Under the pieces are notes generated by a model. That model was not told where the DNA came from. It ran no database searches and saw only the letters and a list, made by a program, of their open reading frames with translations. Positions 16,421 through 25,164 of a stretch of DNA of 52,932 nt are shown here, in pieces; the first letter of the stretch is position 1, and every line of letters starts with the position of its first letter. The translations under genes were made by a program, and so were the position numbers. Source of the stretch: Lachnospiraceae bacterium UBA1759 (GTDB taxonomy: Bacteria > Bacillota > Clostridia > Lachnospirales > Lachnospiraceae); the NCBI GenBank assembly GCA_002315555.1, contig DCHF01000022.1, positions 8,536 to 61,467 of the forward strand. Direction: 5' to 3'.

Positions 16421-16451
16421 AAAAAGGCCGCGTCCGGAAGGGCGCGGTCTT
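16421..16451 (-). terminator. Rho-independent terminator after the LCP gene
   Basis: On the minus strand CCGCG pairs with CGCGG within a GC-rich, slightly imperfect stem with a TTCC loop, followed by TTTTTTATT. It starts about 20 bases after the stop of the LCP-family gene. Confidence 0.75.
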
Positions 16452-16471
16452 TTCGTTAACACTTCTGTTCA

Positions 16472-17671
16472 TCAGTAACCGTTGGCATCCAGATACATCT
16501 GATAACTGATCTCCTGAATGAACTGGCTGGTCTGATAATTATCATCCCCGAACAGGAACTGATGCAGGGTCTTGACTTCCTGATTGAAATCGGTCGCAAC
16601 GATAGGATCCAGAACCGCATACTTGCCGGGATAGTTGCCGAGGTACTTTCCGGAATTATAGTTCAGCGGGAACTGAGCGGAGCCGACGATGTTGTAATCG
16701 CCGATCTCAGCCGCGGTATAAATGACCTCCGGCAGGCTCAGGTTGGTCTTAACATTGGAAAGGCCCGTCTGAGCGACATTAATCAGGCCGGTAAGATCAC
16801 CGGACTTTGCCATGCCCTTTGCCTTGTCGAGCATCTTCGTGATAACTTCACGCTGGTTTGCCGTACGACCGGGGTCGTTGTAGCCGCCGTAACGGATACG
16901 GCAGAATGCAACGGCCTGCGTACCGCTCATGTTATACGTACCGGGTGCGGAAAGCTGCGGCGCCCAGATACCGGTATTCTCGTTAACGGCCGTCAGATAA
17001 CCGTTAAAATACGAAAGGATTGTGCTGTTCGGAATGGTCAGTTCCACACCGCCCAGCTGATTGATGCAGGTTGCAACACCGTACCAGTTGACGATGACAT
17101 ATTCATCGATGTCCAGGCCCAGGTTACGGTTGACCATGGAAACGGTATCGGAAATACCGGAAGTACAGAACTGCGCATTGGCCTTATCATAAGCCTTGCC
17201 GCTCTCCTGACGCATGATACAGTCACGCAGGATGGATACCATCTTGATATCGCCGGTTGCGTTGTTGATGCTGACGATGATCATAACATCGGACTGTACG
17301 CCGTCATCGAAGCTGTACTGGGAACGCGCGTCCAGACCTACGACCAGGATATTACGGTATCCGGTCAGGTTGGTCTCGACTTCGATCTCTTCAACGCTGG
17401 TGCCGATGACTTCCTGTTCTTCATTTGTTACTTCGACGACCTGGGTGACCTTGGTCGGCACCTTGACCTGCGCCGCTGTGGTCTCCTTGTAAACGCTCGG
17501 ATCCAGCTCCTCATAATTATAGGAGTTCAGGACGGATACGCCGTAGCAGGTGATGCAGAGCACCATGCAGAGGATCGCTTCCACCATGACGATGATCACG
17601 TTTCTTCTGCGCTTCTTCATCTTCTGCTCGTCTTTTTTCTTTTTTCTTCTTTCACTCGGACTGCTGATCAT
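16472..17671 (-). CDS. LytR-CpsA-Psr (LCP) family glycopolymer ligase
   Basis: Family members move lipid-pyrophosphate-linked wall polymers (teichoic acid, capsule) onto peptidoglycan at the outer face. The 399-residue protein has a Lys/Arg-rich cytosolic start, one membrane helix (about 25-47), a Val/Thr/Glu-rich stalk, and the LCP domain: GLDARSQYS, GVQSDVMIIVSIN, MVSILRDC, and later CRIRYGGYNDPGRTANQREVI, where the conserved Arg and Asp residues lie. The start at 17671 has AGAGGA at a good distance; a TTG 24 bases upstream also opens the frame but has no better site. It is 20 bases after the sugar transferase gene, so the two probably act on the same polymer. Confidence 0.93.
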   Translation of the reverse strand: MISSPSERRKKKKDEQKMKKRRRNVIIVMVEAILCMVLCITCYGVSVLNSYNYEELDPSVYKETTAAQVKVPTKVTQVVEVTNEEQEVIGTSVEEIEVETNLTGYRNILVVGLDARSQYSFDDGVQSDVMIIVSINNATGDIKMVSILRDCIMRQESGKAYDKANAQFCTSGISDTVSMVNRNLGLDIDEYVIVNWYGVATCINQLGGVELTIPNSTILSYFNGYLTAVNENTGIWAPQLSAPGTYNMSGTQAVAFCRIRYGGYNDPGRTANQREVITKMLDKAKGMAKSGDLTGLINVAQTGLSNVKTNLSLPEVIYTAAEIGDYNIVGSAQFPLNYNSGKYLGNYPGKYAVLDPIVATDFNQEVKTLHQFLFGDDNYQTSQFIQEISYQMYLDANGY

Positions 17672-17691
17672 AATTTTCCTCTCATGACCTG

Positions 17692-19122
17692 TCAATATGC
17701 GTTCTTATTGATGAAGCCTTTAAAGAACGTAAGGAACAGGATCTTAAAATCAAGTCCCAGGGACCAGTTTTCGATGTAATAAATATCGTGGTCGATGCGG
17801 TCCCGGATCGAGGTATCACCGCGAAGTCCGTTGACCTGTGCCCAGCCGGTCATACCGGGGCGCACCTGGTGCTTGACCATGTAACGCGGGATCTCTTCCT
17901 TGAATTTTTCTACAAATTGCGGGCGTTCCGGTCTGGGGCCGATGAGGCTCATCGAACCGGCCAGTACATTGAACAGCTGAGGCAGTTCATCAATGCTGGT
18001 CCTGCGGATCACTTTTCCGACACCGGTCACGCGCGGGTCATTCTTAGTGGTCCATTCGCCCTTTTCATCTTCTTCACGCTGTACGCCCATGGAGCGGAAC
18101 TTGTACATCATGAAGGGTTTATTATGAAGTCCCACACGCTCCTGCTTAAAGATCACAGGGCCCGGGGAACTGCATTTCACTAAAATTGCGGTCACCAGCA
18201 TGACCGGTGAGAACAGAACGATGGCAAACAGCGAACCGAAAATGTCCACGACACGTTTCATGAACGCGTTTAAGATATCGTTCAGCGGCACCTGGCGTAC
18301 ATAGATGACCGGAAGGCCGACCAGATCCTCCGTATACGGACGGGTCGACATCAAATTGCCGTAATCCGGCACAAACTTTGTCATGATACCGGCCTTTTCA
18401 CAGGCTGCTACCACTTCCTCAAGCTTTTCATATTCTTTCAACCGAAGGGTGACAAACACCTCATCGATCACATTCTTCTCAAGAATGGAAGTCAGTTCGT
18501 CGATGGTACCGATGACACTGTACTTCTTATACGTGGTTCCGACTTTCATGCGATCGTCCAGAATACCGTAAATATCGTATCCCCAGCGGGCATTGACCAT
18601 AACGCGGTCCAGGAAGGCTTCGCAGCTTCTGGAATACCCGACGACCAGAATATGCTTCTGATTAAAACCTTTTTTACGGAACTGAACGACGACGATGCGC
18701 AGCATATTGCGTTGGAAGACCATCGCAAAGGTATTGACAACACCGAACTCAAACAGGAATTTTCTGGAGAAGTTGGTGCCGAAATTCGGAATGAACATCC
18801 AGAAGACCACAACGACAAGAAGGACCGAAAGAAGGTTGCTTCTGAAAATGTCGAAGGCTTCTTTACGGCGTCCGGTGACACGCATCGGCCGGTAAAGATG
18901 GCTGAGCGCATAAAAGGCCATGTGAACAGGCGCAATATAAAGGATCGCATTCACATAATGCTCTCTGGTAACCGTACTGAACACACCGCCGAGCTTCCGG
19001 AACGGACCGTGCGGAAGAATGTAAAAAAAGAACCAGAAGGTTAAAAAATAGGCTGCAACAACAGTCAGAAGATCCAGAAGGAATCTGAGACGATTGAGCT
19101 GCTGCTGATTATCCTTGATCAC
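17692..19122 (-). CDS. Polyprenyl-phosphate sugar-1-phosphate transferase (WcaJ/CpsE type)
   Basis: The initiating enzyme of a surface polysaccharide: it puts a sugar-1-phosphate on undecaprenyl phosphate. The 476-residue protein has N-terminal membrane helices (about 12-120), a soluble CoA-binding-like middle (about 145-265), a re-entrant helix and a C-terminal bacterial sugar transferase domain with KRVVDIFGS, QERVGLHNKPFMMYKFRSM, TSIDELPQLFNVL, SLIGPRPERP and RPGMTGWAQVNG. The exact sugar cannot be read from sequence. The start is GTG 19122 (AAAGGAG at 6 bases) behind an excellent promoter. The LCP gene follows, and the exporter and glycosyltransferase genes precede. Confidence 0.95.
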   Translation of the reverse strand: MIKDNQQQLNRLRFLLDLLTVVAAYFLTFWFFFYILPHGPFRKLGGVFSTVTREHYVNAILYIAPVHMAFYALSHLYRPMRVTGRRKEAFDIFRSNLLSVLLVVVVFWMFIPNFGTNFSRKFLFEFGVVNTFAMVFQRNMLRIVVVQFRKKGFNQKHILVVGYSRSCEAFLDRVMVNARWGYDIYGILDDRMKVGTTYKKYSVIGTIDELTSILEKNVIDEVFVTLRLKEYEKLEEVVAACEKAGIMTKFVPDYGNLMSTRPYTEDLVGLPVIYVRQVPLNDILNAFMKRVVDIFGSLFAIVLFSPVMLVTAILVKCSSPGPVIFKQERVGLHNKPFMMYKFRSMGVQREEDEKGEWTTKNDPRVTGVGKVIRRTSIDELPQLFNVLAGSMSLIGPRPERPQFVEKFKEEIPRYMVKHQVRPGMTGWAQVNGLRGDTSIRDRIDHDIYYIENWSLGLDFKILFLTFFKGFINKNAY

Positions 19123-19152
19123 GGTTCACTCCTTTTCATAGAACATCAATAT

Positions 19153-19181
19153 AGTATACCACAGTATCGGTCATTTTTCAA
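19153..19181 (-). promoter_or_regulatory. Promoter of the sugar transferase-LCP unit
   Basis: On the minus strand TTGAAA (19176-19181) and TATACT (19153-19158) are 17 bases apart, 30 bases upstream of the GTG start. No terminator separates it from the glycosyltransferase gene upstream, so read-through from the cdaA unit is also possible. Confidence 0.8.
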
Positions 19182-19203
19182 TCATCGGGCAGGAGCAGCT
19201 TCT

Positions 19204-20193
19204 TCAGTGTTTCAGGCGGCGCTTTAAGAACTCCGCCACATAAATAAAGGTGTTTCCGATCAGTATGCATTCGATCTTCATGTAGTTTCCCGCATGTTTC
19301 CATGTATACGGGACCACACGGGTCTCCTTCCGCTTTTCGATGCCTTCCTTTATACCGGCGTCATAGCTCTCGCTGTAGCCGTTCTTCGCGAAGAACCGGC
19401 GCTTCACTGCGCGTCCCACATACAGCGGAAGTGCGTTCAGCACACGCTGGACCGGGGACATATTCTTATAGGCAAGGTAAATACCGTTCCTTGCGGAGAT
19501 CTTCACCTTGAAATCACTGTATTTCGTGGCACCGGATGCGCCGGAGCCCACATGATAGACAACGGCCTCCGGTGTGTACCGGTTTTCGTAGCCGTAGATC
19601 AATGCGCGGTAGCCCACGTCGATGTCTTCAAGATACGCAAAATGCATCAGATCGAACAGGCCGATCTCATCGAACACGGCACGTCTGTAGATGGCTGCGC
19701 CGGCACAGGCGGAAAACACCTTGCAGGGTTTCAGATAACGGGGATCCGTCACCTTCTGGCCCACGCCGCGCTGGAAGCCCCACCCCAGGATCGTGTAAAG
19801 ATCGCCGGCATCATCCAGAATGTCCCGCTCACGGTAATTGACCATGCGGCTGGATACGGAAAAGATCTTATCGCTCTCTTCGATGGCTTCGATCATCTTC
19901 CGGACAAAGGATCTCTCCACTTCCACGTCGTTGTTCAAAAGAAGCACATACGGCGTCCGGCATCTTGTAATGCCTTCGTTGACACCGCCCGAAAAGCCCA
20001 GGTTCCGTTCCATGACCTCCACCCGTACATCCGGATAGTTTTCACGGATGAACGGTACGCTCTCATCCTCCGATGCATTATCAATAATTAAAGTCTCAAA
20101 ATCGTCCGTATCCTGCTGCGAAAGCGAGTCCAGGCAGATCTTCAGGTAGCGCATTCCGTTCCAGTTCGGAATGACCACAGTTACTTTTTTCAT
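19204..20193 (-). CDS. Family 2 glycosyltransferase, rhamnosyltransferase-like
   Basis: A GT-A fold enzyme that adds a sugar from a nucleotide donor to a lipid-linked glycan in the cytosol. The 329-residue protein has VVIPNWNG (about 5-12), IDNASEDES, NLGFSGGVNEG, the metal-binding LLNNDVEVE, and YLEDIDVGYRALIYGY, the pattern of WbbL-like rhamnosyltransferases. The C-terminal part may associate with the membrane. The start at 20193 (AAAGGA) is chosen because upstream open frame inside the ABC gene is out of family. It lies 10 bases after the exporter ATPase. With rfbC nearby, a rhamnose-containing polymer is a reasonable inference. Confidence 0.92.
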   Translation of the reverse strand: MKKVTVVIPNWNGMRYLKICLDSLSQQDTDDFETLIIDNASEDESVPFIRENYPDVRVEVMERNLGFSGGVNEGITRCRTPYVLLLNNDVEVERSFVRKMIEAIEESDKIFSVSSRMVNYRERDILDDAGDLYTILGWGFQRGVGQKVTDPRYLKPCKVFSACAGAAIYRRAVFDEIGLFDLMHFAYLEDIDVGYRALIYGYENRYTPEAVVYHVGSGASGATKYSDFKVKISARNGIYLAYKNMSPVQRVLNALPLYVGRAVKRRFFAKNGYSESYDAGIKEGIEKRKETRVVPYTWKHAGNYMKIECILIGNTFIYVAEFLKRRLKH

Positions 20194-20203
20194 AAAAGGT
20201 CCT

Positions 20204-20941
20204 TTACAGCTTATACTGATCGCAGACTTCCTGCATGGGGCCCTGCAGACGCACGGTGCCGCCGTCCAGCCAGACAACGCGGTTGCACATTTCACGGATC
20301 TGGTTCATGTCATGAGATACGAACAGTACCGTGGTACCGCCGCCCATGAGCTCCATCATACGCTTACGGCTCTTCCGCTGGAAGTTTTCATCACCGACGG
20401 CCAGGATCTCATCGACGATCAGGATCTCCGGCTCCACCACCGTTGCGATGGAGAACGCAAGACGCATGATCATACCGCTGGAATAGTTTCTGAGCGGCAT
20501 GTCGATGAAGTCATGAAGTTCGGAAAATTCCAGGATCTCATCGTATTTTTCATACAGGAATTTCTTTTCATATCCGAGGATCGCGCCGTTTAAGAAAATG
20601 TTTTCGCGGCCGGAAAGGTCCATATCAAAACCGCTGCCCAGCTCGAGCATCGGGACAATGTTTCCGTGGCGTTCCACATCGCCCTTGGTGGGCTTCATGA
20701 TACCGGAAATGATCTTCAGGATCGTACTCTTTCCGGCGCCGTTTCTACCGATGATACCGAGCACATCGCCCTTGTAAACATCAAAACTCACATCGTGCAG
20801 TGCATAAAAGTCCTTGAACTTGAGTCCGCCGGAGAACAGCTTCGTAAAGGTCTCCTTCAGAGAGCCCGCATGATCCTCCTCCATACGGAAGCGCATGGAC
20901 ACGTCATGCACACCGATCATTAATTCTCTTTCTTCTGCCAT
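20204..20941 (-). CDS. Polysaccharide ABC exporter, ATP-binding subunit
   Basis: The Wzt/TagH-type ATPase that powers export of a lipid-linked glycan with the permease encoded just upstream. The 245-residue protein is a single nucleotide-binding domain: Walker A GRNGAGKST, signature NYSSGMIMRLAFSIA, Walker B ILIVDEILAVGD, and switch His in FVSHDM. It ends soon after the NBD, with no C-terminal carbohydrate-binding domain such as some Wzt proteins carry, so chain-end recognition, if any, lies elsewhere. The start at 20941 follows AAAGGGAG; upstream frame overlaps the permease gene and is not coding. Confidence 0.93.
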   Translation of the reverse strand: MAEERELMIGVHDVSMRFRMEEDHAGSLKETFTKLFSGGLKFKDFYALHDVSFDVYKGDVLGIIGRNGAGKSTILKIISGIMKPTKGDVERHGNIVPMLELGSGFDMDLSGRENIFLNGAILGYEKKFLYEKYDEILEFSELHDFIDMPLRNYSSGMIMRLAFSIATVVEPEILIVDEILAVGDENFQRKSRKRMMELMGGGTTVLFVSHDMNQIREMCNRVVWLDGGTVRLQGPMQEVCDQYKL

Positions 20942-20952
20942 ATCTACTCCCT

Positions 20953-21987
20953 TTACAGATAAAGAATGAATTTGTCCTGTACCTTCTTGAACATCAGGAA
21001 TCCGATCGTGAAAATGCTCACGGAGAACAGAATGCAGATGCCGTATTCGGAAAGTGCCGGTGAAGTGCCGTCCAGAATGATGGTACGCACAAAGGAAATA
21101 TAATGGTACAGCGGGTTGAACTGCATCAGTTTGACCAGCCATGCGGCCTTATCTTCAAACATAGACAGCGAATAGATGATCGGGGTTGCATACATCCACA
21201 GCGTGGAAACGAAGCCCCATAAGAATTCGATGTCATGGAAGAATACCATCAGGCTGGACAGGAAAAAGCCCATGCCCATACAGAAAACGATCATGAAAAC
21301 GAGGCCGAACGGCAGTAACAGGATCGCCTTCGAGAGGTACAGATGCGGAGTGGAAAACAGGCCGTAAACAAAGGTCATCAGAAGCAGCGGGATCATCGAA
21401 AGAAGGATATTCACGGATGCGGAAAAGACCTTGGTCAGCGGATAAATGTACTTCGGTACGTAGACCTTGGTGATCAGCGCCGCATTCGATGTAATGGAAC
21501 GCATAGACTGTGTGGAGCAGTCATTGAAGCCGTTCCACATAACGATACCGCATAACAGATAGATCGCGTAATGCTCCACGTTTCCGCGGATACCGAGCAG
21601 GTGGCTGAACACGATGTACTGGACGATCATGATGAGGAGCGGGTTTAAGAAACTCCAGAACACGCCCAGAACGGAACGCTTGTACTTGACCTTAAAGTCA
21701 CGGGATACCAGCTGTTCGATCAGGAAACGGTATTTATGAATGGTCTGCATGACCGGAACACCGAAGATACTCTTTCCTTCCGCGTCCTTTTTAATAGCGG
21801 TACGGAAATAAAGAGCGATCAATCCCGCGACTACGAGAAGAATCACAAAATAAATGTAAATAAAATTCAGGCTTCCGATGGAAATCTCCGCAAAACGTTC
21901 CCATGCCCCGATGGTCAGAAGAACTGCGATCAGCGCATATCCGAGCAGCGTATACTTCCGGATGGCCTTTAAATCAACTTTGGTCAT
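20953..21987 (-). CDS. Polysaccharide ABC exporter, permease subunit
   Basis: The Wzm/TagG-type (ABC-2) membrane subunit. The 344-residue protein has two extra N-terminal membrane helices (about 12-60), a linker, and the ABC-2 core with the amphipathic entry segment LVSRDFKVKYKRSVLGVFWSFLNPL, then about six membrane helices; WMYATPIIYS and FNPLYHYI are typical. The N-terminal addition makes it longer than the usual 260-280 residues. ATG 21987 follows AGGAG at 5 bases. It is 12 bases after rfbC and 11 before the ATPase start. Confidence 0.93.
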   Translation of the reverse strand: MTKVDLKAIRKYTLLGYALIAVLLTIGAWERFAEISIGSLNFIYIYFVILLVVAGLIALYFRTAIKKDAEGKSIFGVPVMQTIHKYRFLIEQLVSRDFKVKYKRSVLGVFWSFLNPLLIMIVQYIVFSHLLGIRGNVEHYAIYLLCGIVMWNGFNDCSTQSMRSITSNAALITKVYVPKYIYPLTKVFSASVNILLSMIPLLLMTFVYGLFSTPHLYLSKAILLLPFGLVFMIVFCMGMGFFLSSLMVFFHDIEFLWGFVSTLWMYATPIIYSLSMFEDKAAWLVKLMQFNPLYHYISFVRTIILDGTSPALSEYGICILFSVSIFTIGFLMFKKVQDKFILYL

Positions 21988-21999
21988 ATTACTCCTCTA

Positions 22000-22557
22000 T
22001 CAGGTGAACTTAAAGGTATCGCTTAAGCCGAGCCACTTCTGATCCTTGTCGGAAATGATCAGTTCGGTTCCCGGTTCGATGGGCCATTCCACACCGATCT
22101 CCGGATCGCTCCATAAAAGGCCGCCCTCATCGCCCGGATGATAGAAATCCGTGCACTTGTAAGCAAAGATCGCGGTATCGCTCATGACATAGAAGCCGTG
22201 CGCAAAGCCTTCCGGGATATAGAACTGCTTCATGTTATCTTCCGTAAGCTCCACACCGAACCACTTTCCGTAGGTCTCTGAATTTGCGCGGAGATCGACG
22301 GCAACATCATAAACACTGCCCTTCAGCGCACGAACGAGCTTGCCCTGCGGGAACTGCTTCTGGAAATGCAGACCGCGAAGAACACCCTTTGCGGACATGG
22401 ACTGGTTGTCCTGAACAAAGACCATATCCAGGCCGGCCGCCTTCATGTCATTCTGATTATACGTTTCAACAAAGTAACCTCTTGCATCTCTGTGAACGGT
22501 CGGTTCGATGACACATAAGCCTTCGATCTCACAGCGTGTAACTTTGATCTGTCCCAT
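22000..22557 (-). CDS. rfbC: dTDP-4-dehydrorhamnose 3,5-epimerase
   Basis: Third step of dTDP-L-rhamnose synthesis. The 185-residue cupin has the expected length and motifs: the RGLHFQ stretch (VLRGLHFQKQFPQGKLVR) with the catalytic His, VYDVAVDLR, YIPEGFAHGFYVMSD and YKCTDFY. The ATG at 22557 follows GGAGG. The other rfb genes (A, B, D) are not in this window. It is one base after a glycosyltransferase gene, which supports a rhamnose-containing glycan. Confidence 0.95.
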   Translation of the reverse strand: MGQIKVTRCEIEGLCVIEPTVHRDARGYFVETYNQNDMKAAGLDMVFVQDNQSMSAKGVLRGLHFQKQFPQGKLVRALKGSVYDVAVDLRANSETYGKWFGVELTEDNMKQFYIPEGFAHGFYVMSDTAIFAYKCTDFYHPGDEGGLLWSDPEIGVEWPIEPGTELIISDKDQKWLGLSDTFKFT

Positions 22558-22558
22558 T

Positions 22559-23485
22559 TTATTCCTCCCAATAATGTTTATTCATGCTGCAGAATACCAC
22601 AAGCTTCCGCGGCAGCTTTTTATACTTTTTACCGAGCCGGTATCCCAGATATTTCATGGCGCTCTGCCAGAAAAGGTACGGGATCCACTGCCCCTCATTC
22701 TCATGCCAGAGGAACGACGCGGTGGACTTTACCAGCTTCATGCCCTCTTTTTCCGAAGGCACTTTTTCAAAGATCTCCGGATGATCCGCCTGAGATACCG
22801 CAAGATCGAAATTACGTCTGAACTGCTGCATGCAGGAGAAATTGTGCGAGTGCACGACTTCCGCATCGGCACGGTACGCAATGCGCAGCCCGCGGTCGAT
22901 GACCTGACTTGCATAGATCATGTCTTCATTGAAGATCGTTTTCTTCGTGAAACCGCCAAGCTCCGTGAAATACTTACGGTCATACATGGCGCAGACATTG
23001 GAGCAGAAATAGGTCTTGATGCCCAGACGCTCCAGATCCGCGGAGGACTTGACAAAGGATTCCGTCGGATAATTGAAGCTTCTGGTATAGCGTTCGATCA
23101 GGCGGCAATCCTCGCGCGGCAACTGACGCGCATATGCGCACGCAACAAGCGGATCACGGAAAGCCTCCAGGAGGTTCTCCGTCAGGTGGGTGTTGATGGG
23201 CTCCGCATCCTGGGTCATGAACAGAAGGTAATCCGCATCGGAAAAGGAGGCACCGAGGTTGCGGGTATTTCCGTGGTCATAATCCTGCGGCTTGAGCGTA
23301 TGGATCTCCACATTTCCGAACGATTCAAAATCCGGATAGGTAGCGTCCGCGGACTCGGTGATCATAATGATGAACCGGCGGATCTCATGATTCTGCTTCT
23401 TCAACATCCATAACAGGCTGCGCAGGGAATCACCCGGTCTGTATGCAGGAATGATCACATCGATCGTACTGTTGTTATCATTCAT
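22559..23485 (-). CDS. Family 2 glycosyltransferase
   Basis: Probably adds one sugar, perhaps rhamnose, to a surface glycan. The 308-residue protein starts with the GT-A fold (VIIPAYRPGDSL, about 9-20), then YDHGNTRNLGAS, the donor/metal site MTQDAEPIN, a domain with FCSNVCAMYDRKYF, and NEDMIYASQVID as the likely catalytic ED region. The ATG at 23485 overlaps the HPr stop by 8 bases and has AGAGGA at a usable distance, so it is translated together with HPr. The acceptor is unknown. Confidence 0.92.
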   Translation of the reverse strand: MNDNNSTIDVIIPAYRPGDSLRSLLWMLKKQNHEIRRFIIMITESADATYPDFESFGNVEIHTLKPQDYDHGNTRNLGASFSDADYLLFMTQDAEPINTHLTENLLEAFRDPLVACAYARQLPREDCRLIERYTRSFNYPTESFVKSSADLERLGIKTYFCSNVCAMYDRKYFTELGGFTKKTIFNEDMIYASQVIDRGLRIAYRADAEVVHSHNFSCMQQFRRNFDLAVSQADHPEIFEKVPSEKEGMKLVKSTASFLWHENEGQWIPYLFWQSAMKYLGYRLGKKYKKLPRKLVVFCSMNKHYWEE

Positions 23486-23741
23486 TCAGCATTTCCTCTA
23501 CTACTTCGATCACGCGCTTTAATGCGGCTTCCTCATCCTCGCCGTCACAGACAAACCGGACGGCCTCGCCGTAGCGCACGCCGGCACTCAGGACCTGCAG
23601 GATGCTTTTGGCATTCCAGCGGACGCCGTTGTGCTCAAATTCGATATGGCACTGAAAGTTTGATGCTTCCGTGCAAAGGATCCCGGCCGGGCGCAGATGC
23701 AGCCCGGTCAGATTCTTAAAAATTACTGTTTCCGAAACCAT
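23478..23741 (-). CDS. HPr-family phosphocarrier protein
   Basis: An 87-residue HPr fold. The phosphorylation site is intact: TGLHLRPAG with His15 and Arg17 (family GLHARPA), so phosphate transfer from PEP via EI is possible. Ser46 in NAKSILQVLSAGV, the target of HPr kinase in Firmicutes, is also present. ATG 23741 follows AGGAGG; farther upstream frame lies within cdaR and is not coding. Its place is odd: between cdaR (16-base gap) and a glycosyltransferase gene (8-base overlap), with no other PTS gene in the window. It could be the main HPr, or a second copy with a regulatory role; sequence alone does not decide. Confidence 0.92.
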   Translation of the reverse strand: MVSETVIFKNLTGLHLRPAGILCTEASNFQCHIEFEHNGVRWNAKSILQVLSAGVRYGEAVRFVCDGEDEEAALKRVIEVVEEMLNE

Positions 23742-23757
23742 ATTTCCTCCTGTTGCC

Positions 23758-25164
23758 TTACGGTTCTTCGGTGTCCTCAGACGCCGCTTCCGTGGGCTCG
23801 GTCGTTTCAGATTCCTCGGCAGGTGCTGTGGTCTCTGTCTCAGACTCCGGTTCCGTTGTGGTCTCTTCAGGCTCCGTCGGGACATACAGGCTGGTGATCT
23901 GTACCGTTACATACAGATTATCGGCATTGTCGATGGTATAGCCCGTGATCTCCTCGACCTTGACCTTCAGGCGGTGTGTACCTTCCGTGAGGCCGGTAAC
24001 ATCGACGGAAGCGGTGAAGCTGTCATCCGAAAGCTGCTCCAGGTCTTCCTTGAAGCCGCGTACGCGGATGTTCAAGGCGCTGTCGCGGATTGAATATTCA
24101 TTATCGGATGTGCCGCCAACGAGTTTGATCGAGGTGGACGGCATCATGAAATACATCACTTCCAGATGCTCGACTTCCACGTTGATATCGACGGTGCTGC
24201 CTTCCGCAAGCGTTACGCCTTCCGGAAGATACGGGGTGATGTCCACGGTATAGGTGGTATTTTCCGAAATACCGTCGATGTTGAGCTCATCCGCCGGGAT
24301 ATAGATCTCGGAAAGATCCGCAACGACGCTCTTTAAGCCGCGGACCGCGATGTTGGACGGGGCTACGGTGCAGCTGACATAACGATATCCTTCTGCCGGA
24401 GTACCGGTCGTGCCCTCGATGATGATATTGACATTCTTGATACGGGTCACCGTTGCGCTGAGAACAGCCGTTTCCTTGCTGAGTTTCAGTGCACCGTCCG
24501 AGTTGGAGATGACCTTGCCGTTTGCATCATAAAGCTCCAGCTTGACTTCCTTGGAAAAGTTGCCGCCGCCGCTTTCGGAGAGCTCCTGCAGGTTGACGAC
24601 TGCCTTGACTGCCGCCACGTTACTGAACTTGGAAAGCGGGCCGCTGACCGTAACGGTAGCCGGCGAGAAGGAGGTTGTGTTTTCAAGGAACAGCCCCTCG
24701 GTCAGATCGTTTTCCGGAAGAAGCTCGATCTCAAACTCCTTTACGATGTACTCATCCATGGAAACGGTGATATTGGGGTCGTTTTTATTATACTGCCAGT
24801 CCTGAATGACATCCGTGCCGGACACCTGAGTGACCGTGATATGCACACGCTGACTGCCGAAATCGCCGCCGTAGTGATCGATCAGGTCCGCGGTACAGGT
24901 GAACATATCGGCTGAAGCCTTTGCTCTCTTGCTGGTTCTTGTGGAGACTACGATTTGAACGGTCTCGGGACCGGAAATCATGACCAGTCCATCATTTTCC
25001 ATCAGCTTGTCTTCGTTCATGTAGGTGATCGGAATGCTGAGGTTTCGGGTAGAAATCGGATCGTACTCGTTGGAAAGCAGGGCCCAGATCATAATACCCG
25101 CGAAGACCGAAGCGATCTTCCATCCGATATTAGTCGTGAAAAAGTCCTTAATTCTCTTCTTCAT
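23758..25164 (-). CDS. cdaR: YbbR-domain protein CdaR, regulator of diadenylate cyclase
   Basis: An extracytoplasmic, membrane-anchored partner that modulates CdaA. The 468-residue protein has a short cytosolic start, one membrane helix (about 11-30), and four YbbR-like beta domains (about 35-120, 135-225, 235-325 and 330-425); pairs such as TVTVSGPLSKF and NIAVRGLKSVV mark repeat boundaries. It ends in a Thr/Glu/Pro-rich low-complexity tail (about 430-468) that may span the wall. ATG 25164 (AAGGAGGG) overlaps the cdaA stop by 17 bases. The usual Firmicute partner glmM is not next to it; an HPr gene and glycan genes follow instead. Confidence 0.95.
   Translation of the reverse strand: MKKRIKDFFTTNIGWKIASVFAGIMIWALLSNEYDPISTRNLSIPITYMNEDKLMENDGLVMISGPETVQIVVSTRTSKRAKASADMFTCTADLIDHYGGDFGSQRVHITVTQVSGTDVIQDWQYNKNDPNITVSMDEYIVKEFEIELLPENDLTEGLFLENTTSFSPATVTVSGPLSKFSNVAAVKAVVNLQELSESGGGNFSKEVKLELYDANGKVISNSDGALKLSKETAVLSATVTRIKNVNIIIEGTTGTPAEGYRYVSCTVAPSNIAVRGLKSVVADLSEIYIPADELNIDGISENTTYTVDITPYLPEGVTLAEGSTVDINVEVEHLEVMYFMMPSTSIKLVGGTSDNEYSIRDSALNIRVRGFKEDLEQLSDDSFTASVDVTGLTEGTHRLKVKVEEITGYTIDNADNLYVTVQITSLYVPTEPEETTTEPESETETTAPAEESETTEPTEAASEDTEEP

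Noticed and set aside
16562..17779. A 405-codon open frame on the plus strand
   Set aside because: It mirrors the LCP gene on the minus strand; composition is that of a shadow frame, with no ribosome site and no motif.
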